Source: Lactonifactor sp. BIOML-A5 (GTDB taxonomy: Bacteria > Bacillota > Clostridia > Lachnospirales > Lachnospiraceae). From it: DNA of 34,349 nucleotides. A model generated the notes under the pieces. The model did no database searches and was not told the DNA's origin. It worked only from the letters and a program-made list of their open reading frames with translations. How positions within the stretch are numbered: the stretch's first letter is position 1; every line of letters starts with the position of its first letter. Position numbers and translations under genes: made by a program. Positions 15,832-25,176 of the stretch are shown here, in pieces. The DNA lies in contig NZ_WKYV01000039.1 of NCBI RefSeq assembly GCF_009677585.1, positions 1-34,349 on the forward strand, written 5' to 3'.

Positions 15832-16717
15832 TAAAATACCTGCTTTCTCCATCGCCTAAAATAGCGGTACCAATTCCCCTGTCAGTAAAGAACTCCAGCA
15901 GAAGACAATGCTCAATGCGGCCATCCAGAATATGCACCCTGGAAACGCCCTGTTTAATAGCATCAATACAGTTCTGCAGCTTGGGAAGCATTCCCCCGCC
16001 CACATGACCGGATGCCAGAAATTCTTCTGCCTCAGCTACCGTAAGTTCGGAGATCAGCGTAGACTGATCCAGGGGATCCCTGTATACCCCCTCTATATCT
16101 GTTAAAAAAGCCAGCTTCTGGGCGTGTACCGCAGTGGCAATGGCACAGGCTGCATCATCCGCATTGATATTATAAGATTCGTAGTTATCGTCCATTCCAA
16201 TGGGACAGATAACTGGGACAAAATCATTTTCAATCAGAGTATCTATCAAATCTGTATTTACATTTGTCACCTCACCTACGTAGCCAATATCCTTCCCCGC
16301 GGACATTTTTTTCTTTACGGTAAGAGTATTGCCATCTTTCCCGCTGATTCCGGCCGCCTTCACCCCTACACTCTCCATATACTGAACCAGATTTTTATTC
16401 ACCTTTCCCAAAACCATCTCAGCGATTTCCATGGTCTTTGTATCTGTGACTCTCAGCCCATTGACAAATTCAGGAGTCATGCCGGAGAGTTTTACCCATT
16501 TACTGATCTCCTTGCCGCCTCCGTGTACAATGATTGGCTTAAATCCAACCAGCTTCAGAAGCGCCACATCCTTAATCACATTCTTTTTCAGCTCATTGTC
16601 TGTCATGGCGCTGCCGCCGTACTTTACTACAATCTTTGCACCGTTAAAGTGCTGAATATATGGAAGTGCCTCAATAAGCACCTGCGCTTTGTGCAGCCAT
16701 AATTCCATATTGTCCAT
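15824..16717 (-). CDS. argB: Acetylglutamate kinase
   Basis: 297 residues of the amino acid kinase family. VVKYGGSAM is the N-terminal nucleotide-phosphate motif, VHGGGKEIS the substrate loop, and [29 protein letters not shown] the conserved catalytic stretch. It phosphorylates N-acetylglutamate, usually the arginine feedback-controlled step when paired with ArgJ. The ATG at 16717 has GGGAGG 9 nt upstream; the open frame runs another 45 codons into the argJ-argB gap but has no site there. The 97-nt gap to argJ holds no recognised signal. Confidence 0.95.
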   Translation of the reverse strand: MDNMELWLHKAQVLIEALPYIQHFNGAKIVVKYGGSAMTDNELKKNVIKDVALLKLVGFKPIIVHGGGKEISKWVKLSGMTPEFVNGLRVTDTKTMEIAEMVLGKVNKNLVQYMESVGVKAAGISGKDGNTLTVKKKMSAGKDIGYVGEVTNVNTDLIDTLIENDFVPVICPIGMDDNYESYNINADDAACAIATAVHAQKLAFLTDIEGVYRDPLDQSTLISELTVAEAEEFLASGHVGGGMLPKLQNCIDAIKQGVSRVHILDGRIEHCLLLEFFTDRGIGTAILGDGESRYFNE

Positions 16718-16814
16718 GTTACATATCCTCCCTATCTGTCCTTTTGACCCTGCCATGCTTCCCTCTCTTCCCGGCCTTACATTTTCATATGCACCGTTCA
16801 GAATCTGCCCCAGG

Positions 16815-18038
16815 TCAAGATCTGTAGTCTGCGTTAATCTTAATGTAATCATAGGTCAAATCACAGCCCCATGCAGTGGCAGAGGCATCTCCCATTTTTA
16901 CATCAGCAATCGCTGTAACTGCTTTTTCTGAGAGGATTCTGGTTGCCTCATCCTCGCTGTAATCTACCGCAACGCCGTTTTCAATGATCTGAATTCTGCC
17001 GGCTGAACTTTCAAAAAACAAATCCACCTTTTCCGGATCAAACTGCGCGCCGGAGTACCCCATGGCACAAAGAATTCTTCCCCAGTTGGCATCATGGCCA
17101 TAAATCGCCGCCTTTGTCAAACTGGAAGTAACAATTGATTTGCTCAATGTAACCGCCTGTTCCTTGCTCTGGGCGCCTGTCACCCTGACCTCAAACAATG
17201 CGGTGGCACCCTCCCCGTCTCCGGCGATTGCCTTTGCCAGATAGGTATTGACATAGTCAAGTGCCTCTTTGAAGGTTTCATAATCCTGATTTTTTTCTTT
17301 GATTTCCAGGTTGCAGGCAAGACCGTTTGCCATTAACAGTACTGTATCATTCGTTGACGTATCTCCATCTACAGAGATCATATTATAGGTATCCTTTACA
17401 CTATCGCTCAAAGCCTCCTGGAGCAGTTCCTTGCTGATCTCCACATCAGTCATAATAAAGCTCAGCATTGTACACATATTCGGATGTATCATACCGGAAC
17501 CCTTGCACATTCCCCCAATGGTTACTTTTTGACCGCCGATCTCCACTTCCACGGCAATCTCCTTTTTCACAGTATCTGTTGTCAATATGGACTGGGCAGC
17601 CAGTGAACCCGCCTTTCTGCTTGGGGAAAGCAGAGGAACCATGTCCTTTACTCCCTGTGCCAGAATATCCATGGGGAGCTGTTTCCCTATGACTCCCGTA
17701 GAGGCAACCAGTACAGCCTCTGCAGGAATATGGAGTGCTTCACCCGCCACTGCAGCAGTTTGTCTGCAGTATCCATAGCCTTCCTCCCCTGTACAGGCAT
17801 TTGCTATTCCGCTGTTGCACACCACTGCCTGAGCAAAGGGCTCCTCGGCCACAATTTTCTGATCCCATTTTACCGGGGCTGCCTTCACCACATTCGTAGT
17901 AAATGTCCCCGCAGCTTTGCAGGGTACAATGCTGTAAATCATAGCCATATCTTTTGTATTTTCCTTTTTAATGCCTGCTGCAAGGCCAGCCGCCTGAAAT
18001 CCCTGAGGAGCGGTTACTCCTCCCTCAAATACCTTCAT
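16815..18038 (-). CDS. argJ: Bifunctional ornithine acetyltransferase / N-acetylglutamate synthase
   Basis: 407 residues, full length. ArgJ cleaves itself before a threonine that becomes the nucleophile; here this is Thr190 in [13 protein letters not shown]. Family members usually have Ala before that Thr (ATML), so Cys189 is a variation. Other blocks are [28 protein letters not shown] and [18 protein letters not shown]. It recycles the acetyl group from acetylornithine to glutamate and may also use acetyl-CoA. Located 35 nt after argC with the same strand, second gene of argCJBD. Confidence 0.95.
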   Translation of the reverse strand: MKVFEGGVTAPQGFQAAGLAAGIKKENTKDMAMIYSIVPCKAAGTFTTNVVKAAPVKWDQKIVAEEPFAQAVVCNSGIANACTGEEGYGYCRQTAAVAGEALHIPAEAVLVASTGVIGKQLPMDILAQGVKDMVPLLSPSRKAGSLAAQSILTTDTVKKEIAVEVEIGGQKVTIGGMCKGSGMIHPNMCTMLSFIMTDVEISKELLQEALSDSVKDTYNMISVDGDTSTNDTVLLMANGLACNLEIKEKNQDYETFKEALDYVNTYLAKAIAGDGEGATALFEVRVTGAQSKEQAVTLSKSIVTSSLTKAAIYGHDANWGRILCAMGYSGAQFDPEKVDLFFESSAGRIQIIENGVAVDYSEDEATRILSEKAVTAIADVKMGDASATAWGCDLTYDYIKINADYRS

Positions 18039-18073
18039 GATTCACTCTTCCTTTCTCTTGTTGTTCTGTGCTC

Positions 18074-19114
18074 TTATGGAAACATGGGAACCAAATCCAG
18101 ACCTTCCCATTCTTCAAATCCAAATAGCAGGTTCATATTCTGTACCGCCTGACCGGCAGCTCCCTTTACCAGATTGTCCAGGGCACCCATCATTATAATA
18201 CGGTTCGTTCTGGCATCTATCTTAAAGTTGACATCCACGTAATTACTTCCTTCCACCCACTTCGTCTGAGGATATACCTCCTTATCCAGTACCCGCACAA
18301 ATTTTTCCCCTGCATAATACTTGTCGTAAGCCGCCTTCACATCCTCATAAGCGGCGTCCTTCTTTAGTCCTGCATAAGCAGTAACCAGAATTCCCCGGTT
18401 CATGGGCACCAGATGAGGCGTAAAATTAATCCTAATTTCTTCCCCGGCCGCATATCCCAGCTGCTCTTCAATCTCCGGCGTATGACGGTGGGTAGCGACC
18501 CCATATGCCTTCATATTTTCATTCACCTCACAGAAAAGGTTATCTACCTTTGCTCCTCTTCCCGCACCGGAGGTACCGGACTTTGCATCTATGATAATGG
18601 TATTGGGATCAATAATCCCTTCCTTTACTAAGGGATACACAGTGAGAATACTGCAGGTAGTATAGCACCCCGGATTAGCTACCAGTCTGGCCTTCTTTAC
18701 CTTATCTCTGTTAATTTCACAGAGCCCGTACACCGCCTCCTCGATAAACTGAGGGGATTTATGTTCCAGCTTATACCATTCCTCATAGGTTGCCACATCC
18801 TTAATCCGGAAATCTGCACTCAGATCTACAATTTTAACTTTTTCCAGTATCTCCTCATTGAGCATAGACGCACAGAATCCCTGGGGTGTGGCGGTAAAAA
18901 TCACATCTACCTGCTCTGCCAAAGCTTCCATATTATCGTCCATACATACATCATCTACAATTTGAAACATATTCCGATAAACATCACTGTATTTTTTGTC
19001 TATGTAGCTTCTGGATCCATACCATTTGATCTCTGCCTCTTTATGTCCCTGCAGCAGACGTACCAGCTCTGACCCCGCATAGCCGGTAGATCCGATGATT
19101 CCTGCTTTAATCAT
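18074..19114 (-). CDS. argC: N-acetyl-gamma-glutamyl-phosphate reductase
   Basis: 346 residues. The N-terminal Rossmann motif is GIIGSTGYAGSELVRLL, and the catalytic cysteine is Cys150 in VANPGCYTT. HRHTPEIEEQL is the conserved His region and GTSGAGR the dimer-substrate loop. It uses NADPH to reduce acetylglutamyl phosphate to the semialdehyde. First gene of argCJBD, read from a promoter near 19382-19410 with an unusually long leader of about 260 nt. Confidence 0.95.
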   Translation of the reverse strand: MIKAGIIGSTGYAGSELVRLLQGHKEAEIKWYGSRSYIDKKYSDVYRNMFQIVDDVCMDDNMEALAEQVDVIFTATPQGFCASMLNEEILEKVKIVDLSADFRIKDVATYEEWYKLEHKSPQFIEEAVYGLCEINRDKVKKARLVANPGCYTTCSILTVYPLVKEGIIDPNTIIIDAKSGTSGAGRGAKVDNLFCEVNENMKAYGVATHRHTPEIEEQLGYAAGEEIRINFTPHLVPMNRGILVTAYAGLKKDAAYEDVKAAYDKYYAGEKFVRVLDKEVYPQTKWVEGSNYVDVNFKIDARTNRIIMMGALDNLVKGAAGQAVQNMNLLFGFEEWEGLDLVPMFP

Positions 19115-19374
19115 TAATTTTCCCTCATTTCTTTCTATATTTTACAGCGGTCCTGATTACTCATTCTTAATGATATAATACTTCCCCGGGCTTTTCAAGA
19201 TATGATATTCAGTTTCCCCCGGAATTGCTGCAAGATCTGCTGCTGTTCACTCCGCCCCCGGGGACACGCTGCCCAATGCATACAAATTGTATCCTGCCGC
19301 TGCTTCTTTTGAGATTTAGCTCGGCATAACACCTCACAGATCTGCCGTGTGAATAAGGGCAGCTTTCTTTTTAT
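19115..19374 (-). promoter_or_regulatory. Long 5' leader of argC
   Basis: About 260 nt lie between the predicted argC transcription start and its ATG. On the minus strand there are several CCCGGGG-type patches (near 19188, 19213 and 19255) that could pair in different ways. A three-codon frame ATG-CCG-AGC-TAA with GAGGTG just upstream also lies in the leader. No T-box consensus and no terminator with a U-run was found. Function unknown. Confidence 0.35.
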
Positions 19375-19410
19375 TTGCATAATTATACATTATCACTGTA
19401 TATTATGCAA
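19375..19410 (-). promoter_or_regulatory. argC promoter with paired ArgR-type boxes
   Basis: Minus strand TTGCAT (19410-19405), 17-nt spacer, TATAAT (19387-19382). Two AT-rich half-palindromic boxes cover it: TTGCATAATTATACA (19375-19389) and TGTATATTATGCAA (19397-19410), starting 21-22 bp apart. Similarity to ARG boxes (TGnATnnnnATnCA-like) and position over both promoter elements suggest repression by ArgR. Confidence 0.65.
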
Positions 19411-19522
19411 CCCCTTTTCTATTTTTTCATTAATATAGAAGCATCCAGCTAAATTTCCTCTGTTTATAAAGGTTCCTGGGGATACCGGCCACAAAAATTT
19501 TCATCATTTTTGCTATTTATAC

Positions 19523-19556
19523 TTGCATAATTATAACAAATGATGTATATTAACCA
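19523..19556 (+). promoter_or_regulatory. argG promoter with paired ArgR-type boxes
   Basis: Plus strand TTGCAT (19523-19528), 17-nt spacer, TATATT (19546-19551). It overlaps TTGCATAATTATAACA (19523-19538) and TGTATATTAACCA (19544-19556), nearly the same two boxes as at argC with almost the same spacing. The start of argG is 54 nt further on. Confidence 0.65.
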
Positions 19557-19609
19557 TTAGTATAAGGCACGCACAAAAGACGGCCGTATAAATTTAGGAG
19601 GATATAAGC

Positions 19610-20836
19610 ATGAAAGAAAAGGTAATTTTAGCATATTCCGGCGGACTGGATACCACAGCGATCATTCCCTGGTTAAAAGAAAACTTTGACTATGATGTAG
19701 TATGCTGCTGCATAGACTGCGGACAGGGCAACGAATTAGACGGACTGGACGAAAGAGCCAAGCTTTCCGGAGCATCCAAGCTTTACATAGAAAATGTAAT
19801 AGACGAATTTTGTGACGACTATATTGTACCATGCGTACAGGCCAACTCAGTCTATGAAAATAAATATTTGCTGGGCACTTCCATGGCTCGTCCAGTTATC
19901 GCCAAGCGTCTGGTGGAAATTGCCAGAAAAGAAGGCGCAACTGCCATCTGTCACGGAGCCACCGGCAAAGGAAACGATCAGATCCGTTTTGAACTTGGCA
20001 TCAAGGCGCTGGCCCCCGATCTTAAAATTATCGCCCCCTGGAGAATGACAGATGTCTGGACTATGCAGTCAAGAGAAGACGAAATTGAGTACTGTAAGCA
20101 GCACGGCATTGACCTGCCTTTCTCCGCAGACAGCAGCTACAGCCGGGACCGAAATCTATGGCACATCAGCCATGAAGGTTTAGAACTTGAGGATCCTGCC
20201 AATGAGCCTAACTATGAACATCTGCTGGTACTTGGAGTTACTCCTGAACAAGCTCCCGAAGAAGGAGAATATGTAACCATGACCTTTGAAAAAGGTGTTC
20301 CTGTGCGTTTAAACGGAGAAAGTCTAAAAGTTTCCGAGATCATCACCAAGCTGAATGAACTGGGCGGAAAACATGGCATTGGAATCGTAGACATTGTAGA
20401 AAACCGTGTGGTTGGAATGAAATCCAGAGGCGTCTATGAAACTCCGGGAGGAACTATTCTGATGGAAGCTCATCAGCAGCTGGAGGAGCTTGTATTAGAC
20501 CGGGCAACTATGGAGACTAAAAAGGACCTGGGAAATAAATTTGCCCAGATCGTGTATGAAGGTAAATGGTTTACACCTCTTCGCGAGGCTATCCAGGCAT
20601 TTGTAGAGTCAACACAGGAATATGTAACCGGTGAAGTTAAATTTAAGCTTTACAAAGGAAATATTATCAAAGCCGGAACCACCTCACCGTACAGCCTGTA
20701 CAGCGAATCCTTAGCCTCCTTCACCACAGGCGAGCTATACGATCACAACGATGCCAGCGGTTTTATTACCCTGTTTGGTCTTCCCTTAAAAGTGCGCGCT
20801 ATGAAAATGGCCGAGGCTGAGAAAAATAATAAATAA
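19610..20836 (+). CDS. argG: Argininosuccinate synthase
   Basis: 408 residues. The ATP-binding P-loop-like motif AYSGGLDTT (residues 8-16) is at the N-terminus. [13 protein letters not shown] and the block beginning [21 protein letters not shown] are further diagnostic sequences. It joins citrulline and aspartate using ATP. ATG with AGGAGG 9 nt upstream. Transcribed away from argCJBD; argH and argF are not in the window. A strong terminator follows, so argG appears to be a single-gene unit. Confidence 0.97.
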   Translation: MKEKVILAYSGGLDTTAIIPWLKENFDYDVVCCCIDCGQGNELDGLDERAKLSGASKLYIENVIDEFCDDYIVPCVQANSVYENKYLLGTSMARPVIAKRLVEIARKEGATAICHGATGKGNDQIRFELGIKALAPDLKIIAPWRMTDVWTMQSREDEIEYCKQHGIDLPFSADSSYSRDRNLWHISHEGLELEDPANEPNYEHLLVLGVTPEQAPEEGEYVTMTFEKGVPVRLNGESLKVSEIITKLNELGGKHGIGIVDIVENRVVGMKSRGVYETPGGTILMEAHQQLEELVLDRATMETKKDLGNKFAQIVYEGKWFTPLREAIQAFVESTQEYVTGEVKFKLYKGNIIKAGTTSPYSLYSESLASFTTGELYDHNDASGFITLFGLPLKVRAMKMAEAEKNNK

Positions 20837-20843
20837 TTTTGCT

Positions 20844-20886
20844 AATAAAGAGGTATGCCGCTCATCACGCGGCATACCTCTTTATT
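20844..20886. terminator. Bidirectional terminator between argG and nrdD
   Basis: An 18-bp perfect stem (20844-20861 with 20869-20886) with a 7-nt loop, flanked by A/T-rich sequence on both sides. It lies between convergent argG and nrdD, 8 nt after argG and 16 nt before the nrdD stop. Confidence 0.85.
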
Positions 20887-20901
20887 TATCCATCTTTCAT
20901 T

Positions 20902-23271
20902 CTAACATCTATTCTCCACATATCTCTGAATATTAGATGCATTTACATACTTTGTGGCTTCTCCCTGACTTACCACCACCAAAGTGGGAGCCTGCATAAT
21001 TCCATATTTCTGAGCAAGATCCGGGTGCTGCTCCGCATCAATAATCTTAAACTCTTCCCCTTCCAGCATCTGTTTCGCTATCCGGCAGTTGGGGCAGGTG
21101 CTTGTGGTAAACAATAATTTCTTGTCATCAGCCACTGGTGTCACCTCCACAGTTTCCTGGGATATCTTAACCAGACTCTTATGGGCAGGCTTCATCTGGG
21201 AATGAGACACATTGTATAGTTTTCTGTTTTTATATTCCTGGCTCTTACCGTCATTCCAGTTTTGAACCGGGCGATAATATCCGGTAATACGGCTGTATAC
21301 CTCTGCGGATTTACCGCAGGTGGGGCAGATAAAGTGTTCCCCTGCAATATACCCGTGTTCCTTGCACACAGAATACGTTGGAGACAGTGTATAGTAAGGC
21401 AGTTTATAATTTTCCGCAATCTTGCGCACCAGCGATGCCGCTGCTTTCCAGTCCGGAAGCTTTTCTCCCAGGAAAGCATGGAATACGGTTCCGGAAGTGT
21501 ATAGTGTCTGAAGTTCATCCTGAATATCCAGGGCGTCGAATATATCTTCCGTATACTCAACAGGCAGGTGAGAGCTATTGGTATAGTATGGTGTATCCCC
21601 TTCAGCGCCTGCGGTTTTAATATCCGGCCACTGTTCTCTGTCATGCTTTGCCAGACGGTAAGTAGTGGATTCTGCCGGAGTTGCCTCCAGATTGTAGAGT
21701 TCACCGTATTCCTCCTGATAATCAGAAAGACGGTTTCGCATATAGTTCAGCACTTCTTTTGAAAATGCCTGAGTCTTTTCATCTGTCATATCCTGTCCCA
21801 GCCATTTTGCATTCAGCCCAACTTCATTCATGCCAATTAAGCCAATGGTAGAGAAATGATTGTCAAAGCTGCCCAGATACCTCTTGGTATATGGATAAAG
21901 TCCCTCGTTCAGAAGCTTTGTGATAACCGTTCTCTTAATATGGAGGGAACGTGCGGATATATCCATCATATGATCCAGATGCCTGTAGAATTCTTCTGCA
22001 GTATTGGAGCGGTATGCCAGCCTTGGCATATTAATGGTAACAACACCCACAGAGCCTGTACTTTCCCCGGAGCCGAAGTATCCCCCGGTTTTCTTTCTGA
22101 GCTCTCTCAGATCAAGTCTCAGACGGCAGCACATGCTGCGCACATCGCTGGGCTCCATATCACTGTTAATATAGTTGGAGAAATACGGGGTTCCGTATTT
22201 GGATGTCATTTCAAACAGCAGACGGTTATTTTCTGTATCAGACCAGTCAAAGTCAGAGGTAATGGAATAGGTCGGAATGGGATACTGGAAGCCCCTGCCG
22301 TTGGCGTCACCTTCGATCATGGTCTCAATAAATGCTTTGTTGATCATATCCATCTCTTTTTTACAGTCTTTATACTTAAAATCCATCTCTATTCCGCCTA
22401 CAATTGCGGGAAGCTCCGCCAAATCGTCGGGAACTGTCCAGTCCAGTGTAATATTGGAAAACGGCGCTTGTGTCCCCCATCGGCTCGGTGTATTCACTCC
22501 ATATATAAAGGATTCAATACATTTCTTCACTTGCTGGTAGCTCAGGTCGTCGGTCTTTACAAAAGGCGCCAGGTAAGTGTCAAAAGAGGAGAATGCCTGG
22601 GCTCCTGCCCATTCGTTCTGCATAATGCCAAGGAAGTTGACCATCTGATTGCAGAGCACGCTCAAGTGTTTGGCAGGAGCGGATGTTATCTTTCCTTCAA
22701 TTCCTCCCAGGCCTTCCTGAATCAATTGTTTCAGAGACCACCCCGCGCAGTAGCCGGTAAGCATAGATAAGTCATGAATATGAATATCAGCATTGCGGTG
22801 TGCCTCAGCAACCTCATCGTCGTAAATCTCAGACAGCCAGTAATTAGCTGTGACAGCACCGGAGTTGCTGAGAATCAGTCCTCCTACGGAATAGGTTACT
22901 GTGGAGTTTTCTTTTACCCTCCAGTCTTCTATCTTAACATAGCTATTTACAATATCCTTGTAGTCTACAATGGTAGATTTCATATTGCGGACTTTTTCTC
23001 TCTGTTTTCTGTAAAGAATATATGCTTTTGCCACTTCAGAATATCCGGTTTGGATCAGAACATTCTCAACACTGTCCTGGATATCTTCCACCGTTATCTG
23101 GTTGTCTCTGATCTTTTTCTGAAAATCTGAGGTTACGCGCAGTCCTAATAATTCCAGCATATCATCGCTGAAATGTTTCTCATTAGCAGCAAAGGCTTTT
23201 CCGATGGCACGGGTAATTTTGTTCATCTTAAATTCTGCTATTTCTCCATCTCTTTTTACTACCTGAAACAT
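20902..23271 (-). CDS. nrdD: Class III anaerobic ribonucleoside-triphosphate reductase with C-terminal redoxin domain
   Basis: 789 residues. An ATP-cone (about 1-90; VVKRDGEIAEFKMNKITRAI) is followed by the glycyl-radical core. The thiyl-radical cysteine region is SDVRSMCCRLRLDLREL. A zinc-type site follows: Cys636, His639, Cys649, Cys652. The glycyl radical is predicted at Gly664 in SRITGYYRP. After this the protein continues for about 125 residues into a small thioredoxin/glutaredoxin-like domain: TTSTCPNC (Cys726, Cys729), cis-Pro in MQAPTLVV. This tail is an unusual fusion and probably supplies reducing power. ATG at 23271 has GAGGAGG upstream; a long in-frame extension without a site was rejected. 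The activase gene nrdG is not adjacent. Confidence 0.95.
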   Translation of the reverse strand: MFQVVKRDGEIAEFKMNKITRAIGKAFAANEKHFSDDMLELLGLRVTSDFQKKIRDNQITVEDIQDSVENVLIQTGYSEVAKAYILYRKQREKVRNMKSTIVDYKDIVNSYVKIEDWRVKENSTVTYSVGGLILSNSGAVTANYWLSEIYDDEVAEAHRNADIHIHDLSMLTGYCAGWSLKQLIQEGLGGIEGKITSAPAKHLSVLCNQMVNFLGIMQNEWAGAQAFSSFDTYLAPFVKTDDLSYQQVKKCIESFIYGVNTPSRWGTQAPFSNITLDWTVPDDLAELPAIVGGIEMDFKYKDCKKEMDMINKAFIETMIEGDANGRGFQYPIPTYSITSDFDWSDTENNRLLFEMTSKYGTPYFSNYINSDMEPSDVRSMCCRLRLDLRELRKKTGGYFGSGESTGSVGVVTINMPRLAYRSNTAEEFYRHLDHMMDISARSLHIKRTVITKLLNEGLYPYTKRYLGSFDNHFSTIGLIGMNEVGLNAKWLGQDMTDEKTQAFSKEVLNYMRNRLSDYQEEYGELYNLEATPAESTTYRLAKHDREQWPDIKTAGAEGDTPYYTNSSHLPVEYTEDIFDALDIQDELQTLYTSGTVFHAFLGEKLPDWKAAASLVRKIAENYKLPYYTLSPTYSVCKEHGYIAGEHFICPTCGKSAEVYSRITGYYRPVQNWNDGKSQEYKNRKLYNVSHSQMKPAHKSLVKISQETVEVTPVADDKKLLFTTSTCPNCRIAKQMLEGEEFKIIDAEQHPDLAQKYGIMQAPTLVVVSQGEATKYVNASNIQRYVENRC

Positions 23272-23374
23272 TGTATTTCCTCCTCGATCTATGTAGTGTT
23301 TTCCCTTAATTATCATTCCCCGGCACCTGCTTTTGCTTATCTGTTCCCTTCCAAGGCAGGTTCCTGTACGTAAC

Positions 23375-23403
23375 ATTGTATCAGAGACATATGGGAGAGT
23401 CAA
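23375..23403 (-). promoter_or_regulatory. nrdD promoter
   Basis: Minus strand TTGACT (23403-23398), 17-nt spacer, TACAAT (23380-23375), each five of six to consensus. Transcription would start near 23368, leaving a leader of about 97 nt before nrdD. Confidence 0.7.
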
Positions 23404-23412
23404 GAGCAAAAA

Positions 23413-23458
23413 GCACCATATATTGTGTCTGCTTTTATGAAGAAACAATATATGGTGT
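23413..23458 (-). promoter_or_regulatory. Pair of NrdR boxes upstream of nrdD
   Basis: Two near-identical 16-mers in the same orientation on opposite-reading alignment: ACACAATATATGGTGC (minus strand, 23428-23413) and AAACAATATATGGTGT (plus strand, 23443-23458). Both fit the NrdR consensus ACACnATATATnGTGT. Centres are 30 bp apart, about three helical turns, as is usual for NrdR pairs. They lie just upstream of the -35 box. Confidence 0.75.
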
Positions 23459-23664
23459 AATTTTGACTACTATTTTCTATCTTCTATTTTGTAAAAGCTG
23501 TTGCTGAACAAGAGATTTTTCCGTAAATAGCAAATACTGCCGAACATTTACTGCCTTCCTCCACCTCAGATCTCTGTCTTCAAAAAGTTGTCCGCATTTA
23601 CGAATTACCCTTTACTAGTTATGGTATTATTTACCAGTTTCTTTGTGCAACATTCACAATGCGC
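23459..23664. other. Spacer between NrdR boxes and hflX
   Basis: A/T-rich, about 206 nt. Only a weak 5-bp hairpin (TGGTA/TACCA, near 23620-23636) is visible downstream of hflX, without a U-run. No gene or strong terminator seen. Confidence 0.4.
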
Positions 23665-24906
23665 CTAAATCTTAGGGTAAATTTCCTTGGAGACAAATGC
23701 CTTTACGGAAATCCCTTCCGGAAGATATTCCTCTTCTAACAACTCTCCTCCCTGTCTGATAAGCTGAAGAAGCCCTGCTTTTTCATAAGGATAGAGCCTT
23801 TCAATATAAATCTGGCCTTCTCTGAGAATCTCTGCCAGTACTTCTCTTAGCTCCTCCAGGCCCTGTCCTGTTTTTGACGAGGTTAGAATAGAATAATCTG
23901 CCCGAAAATCCCGGAAGCCTCCCGGTGCACACAGTCTGTCCTGTTTATTGAACAATGTAACTATGGGCTTATTTTCTACCTGCAGCTGGCGGAGAGTCTC
24001 ATACACTACATGCATTTGTGTATCCATCCGGGGATTGGAAGCATCCACTACATGTATAATAATATCCGCATACCTGGCTTCCTCCAGAGTGCTCTTAAAT
24101 GCCTCTATGAGGTGATGAGGCAGCTTTTGTATAAAACCTACGGTATCTGTGAGCAGGATCTCCTGCTTGCCGGAAAGCTTCAGTGCCCTTGTGGTGGTAT
24201 CAAGTGTAGAGAACAACATCTCATCCTCATAGATGCCGGCATCAGTAAGGGCGTTCAGCATACTGCTTTTCCCAGCCGATGTATACCCCACCAGTGCTGC
24301 CACCTTTTTATGCGTCTTTGCTCTCTGCTTCCTTATTAGCTCCCGGTGCTGCTTTACATCCTCCAGTTCCCGTTTGAGCAAACCAATCCGAGTGTGGATC
24401 AGCCGTCTGTCCATCTCTAATTTCTTTTCTCCCGGCCCCCTGGTTCCTATTCCGCCCCCAAGGCGTGACAGCGAATTGCGCAGTCCCACCAGTCTTGCAG
24501 CTCTGTACCTAAGCTGTGCAAGCTCTACCTGAATCTTACCCTCACTGCTGGTAGCTCTGGCGGCAAAGATATCTAAAATCAGCAAAGTCCTGTCCATGAT
24601 CTTACATTCCAGACTCTGCTCCAAATTTCTCAGCTGCACTGCAGACAATTCATCATCACAGATAATTCCTGTGGCGTCCAGTGCATAAACAAGCCCCTTC
24701 AGCTCCTCCAGCTTTCCTTTTCCTACATATGTGACAGGATGTATGGCTTCCCTGTTCTGGATTAGCGTACCTGCCACCTGTGCCCCGGCGGTTCTAGCGA
24801 GTTCTCCCAGTTCCTCCAGAGATTCCTCTGTATTCTCCCTGTCGTTCTCCTGTACTCCCACCAGGATGACTCTCTCTTCAATCTGACTCATATCGTATAA
24901 CTGCAT
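23665..24906 (-). CDS. hflX: GTPase HflX
   Basis: 413 residues. The N-terminal HflX domain (about 1-190) contains HPVTYVGKGKLEEL and the diagnostic GGGIGTRGPGEKKLEMDRR, followed by a coiled segment. The G domain (about 200-370) has Walker A GYTSAGKSS, LLTDTVGFIQKLPHHLIEAF and FNKQD. HflX is a ribosome-associated GTPase that splits stalled or stressed 70S ribosomes. The first ATG has only a distant AGGA about 14 nt upstream; an internal ATG at 24891 has none. It appears to be a single-gene unit, divergent from the MATE gene. Confidence 0.94.
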   Translation of the reverse strand: MQLYDMSQIEERVILVGVQENDRENTEESLEELGELARTAGAQVAGTLIQNREAIHPVTYVGKGKLEELKGLVYALDATGIICDDELSAVQLRNLEQSLECKIMDRTLLILDIFAARATSSEGKIQVELAQLRYRAARLVGLRNSLSRLGGGIGTRGPGEKKLEMDRRLIHTRIGLLKRELEDVKQHRELIRKQRAKTHKKVAALVGYTSAGKSSMLNALTDAGIYEDEMLFSTLDTTTRALKLSGKQEILLTDTVGFIQKLPHHLIEAFKSTLEEARYADIIIHVVDASNPRMDTQMHVVYETLRQLQVENKPIVTLFNKQDRLCAPGGFRDFRADYSILTSSKTGQGLEELREVLAEILREGQIYIERLYPYEKAGLLQLIRQGGELLEEEYLPEGISVKAFVSKEIYPKI

Positions 24907-25100
24907 GGTATAGTCTTATTCTTCCTTTCCCTTGGGTTTTCATAGATATTATTATAAGACTTTTTCCCAATTGATATTCCCGCTGGCTTTTCATTCCCTC
25001 ACTCAGCGCCTTGAGAAATCGTTCTGTAATCACAGGCTACCACAAGTATAGCAGCCTGTCCACCTTTGATTCCCAGTTCAAATGGCAAATATGAAAAAGA

Positions 25101-25129
25101 TTGACAATAAAATCAGAAAGCTTTATACT
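25101..25129 (+). promoter_or_regulatory. MATE gene promoter
   Basis: Perfect TTGACA (25101-25106), 17-nt spacer, TATACT (25124-25129). Transcription would start near 25136, only about 8 nt before the palindrome at 25144. Confidence 0.8.
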
Positions 25130-25143
25130 TATCAATAGTGCAT

Positions 25144-25176
25144 TTATTAGTTGGCGACTCAACTAATAATTTTTTT
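25144..25176 (+). promoter_or_regulatory. Palindrome plus T-run in the MATE leader (operator or attenuator)
   Basis: TTATTAGTTG (25144-25153) and CAACTAATAA (25160-25169) form a perfect 10-bp inverted repeat with a 6-nt loop, followed by seven T (25170-25176) and, 8 nt later, the ribosome binding site of the MATE gene. As RNA it is an intrinsic-terminator shape; as DNA it is a palindrome at the usual operator position of a MarR- or TetR-type repressor. Confidence 0.65.

Noticed and set aside
19140..19160. GGACCGCTG in the argC leader as a T-box
   Set aside because: Only a partial match to the T-box core, no specifier stem and no terminator with U-run.
19195..19380. 61-codon minus-strand frame in the argC leader
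   Set aside because: Its ATG lies inside the predicted -10 box of the argC promoter, so it would not be in the transcript.
21856..22770. 304-codon plus-strand open frame opposite nrdD
   Set aside because: Fully antisense to a clear nrdD, no ribosome binding site and no recognisable domain; a shadow of codon use.
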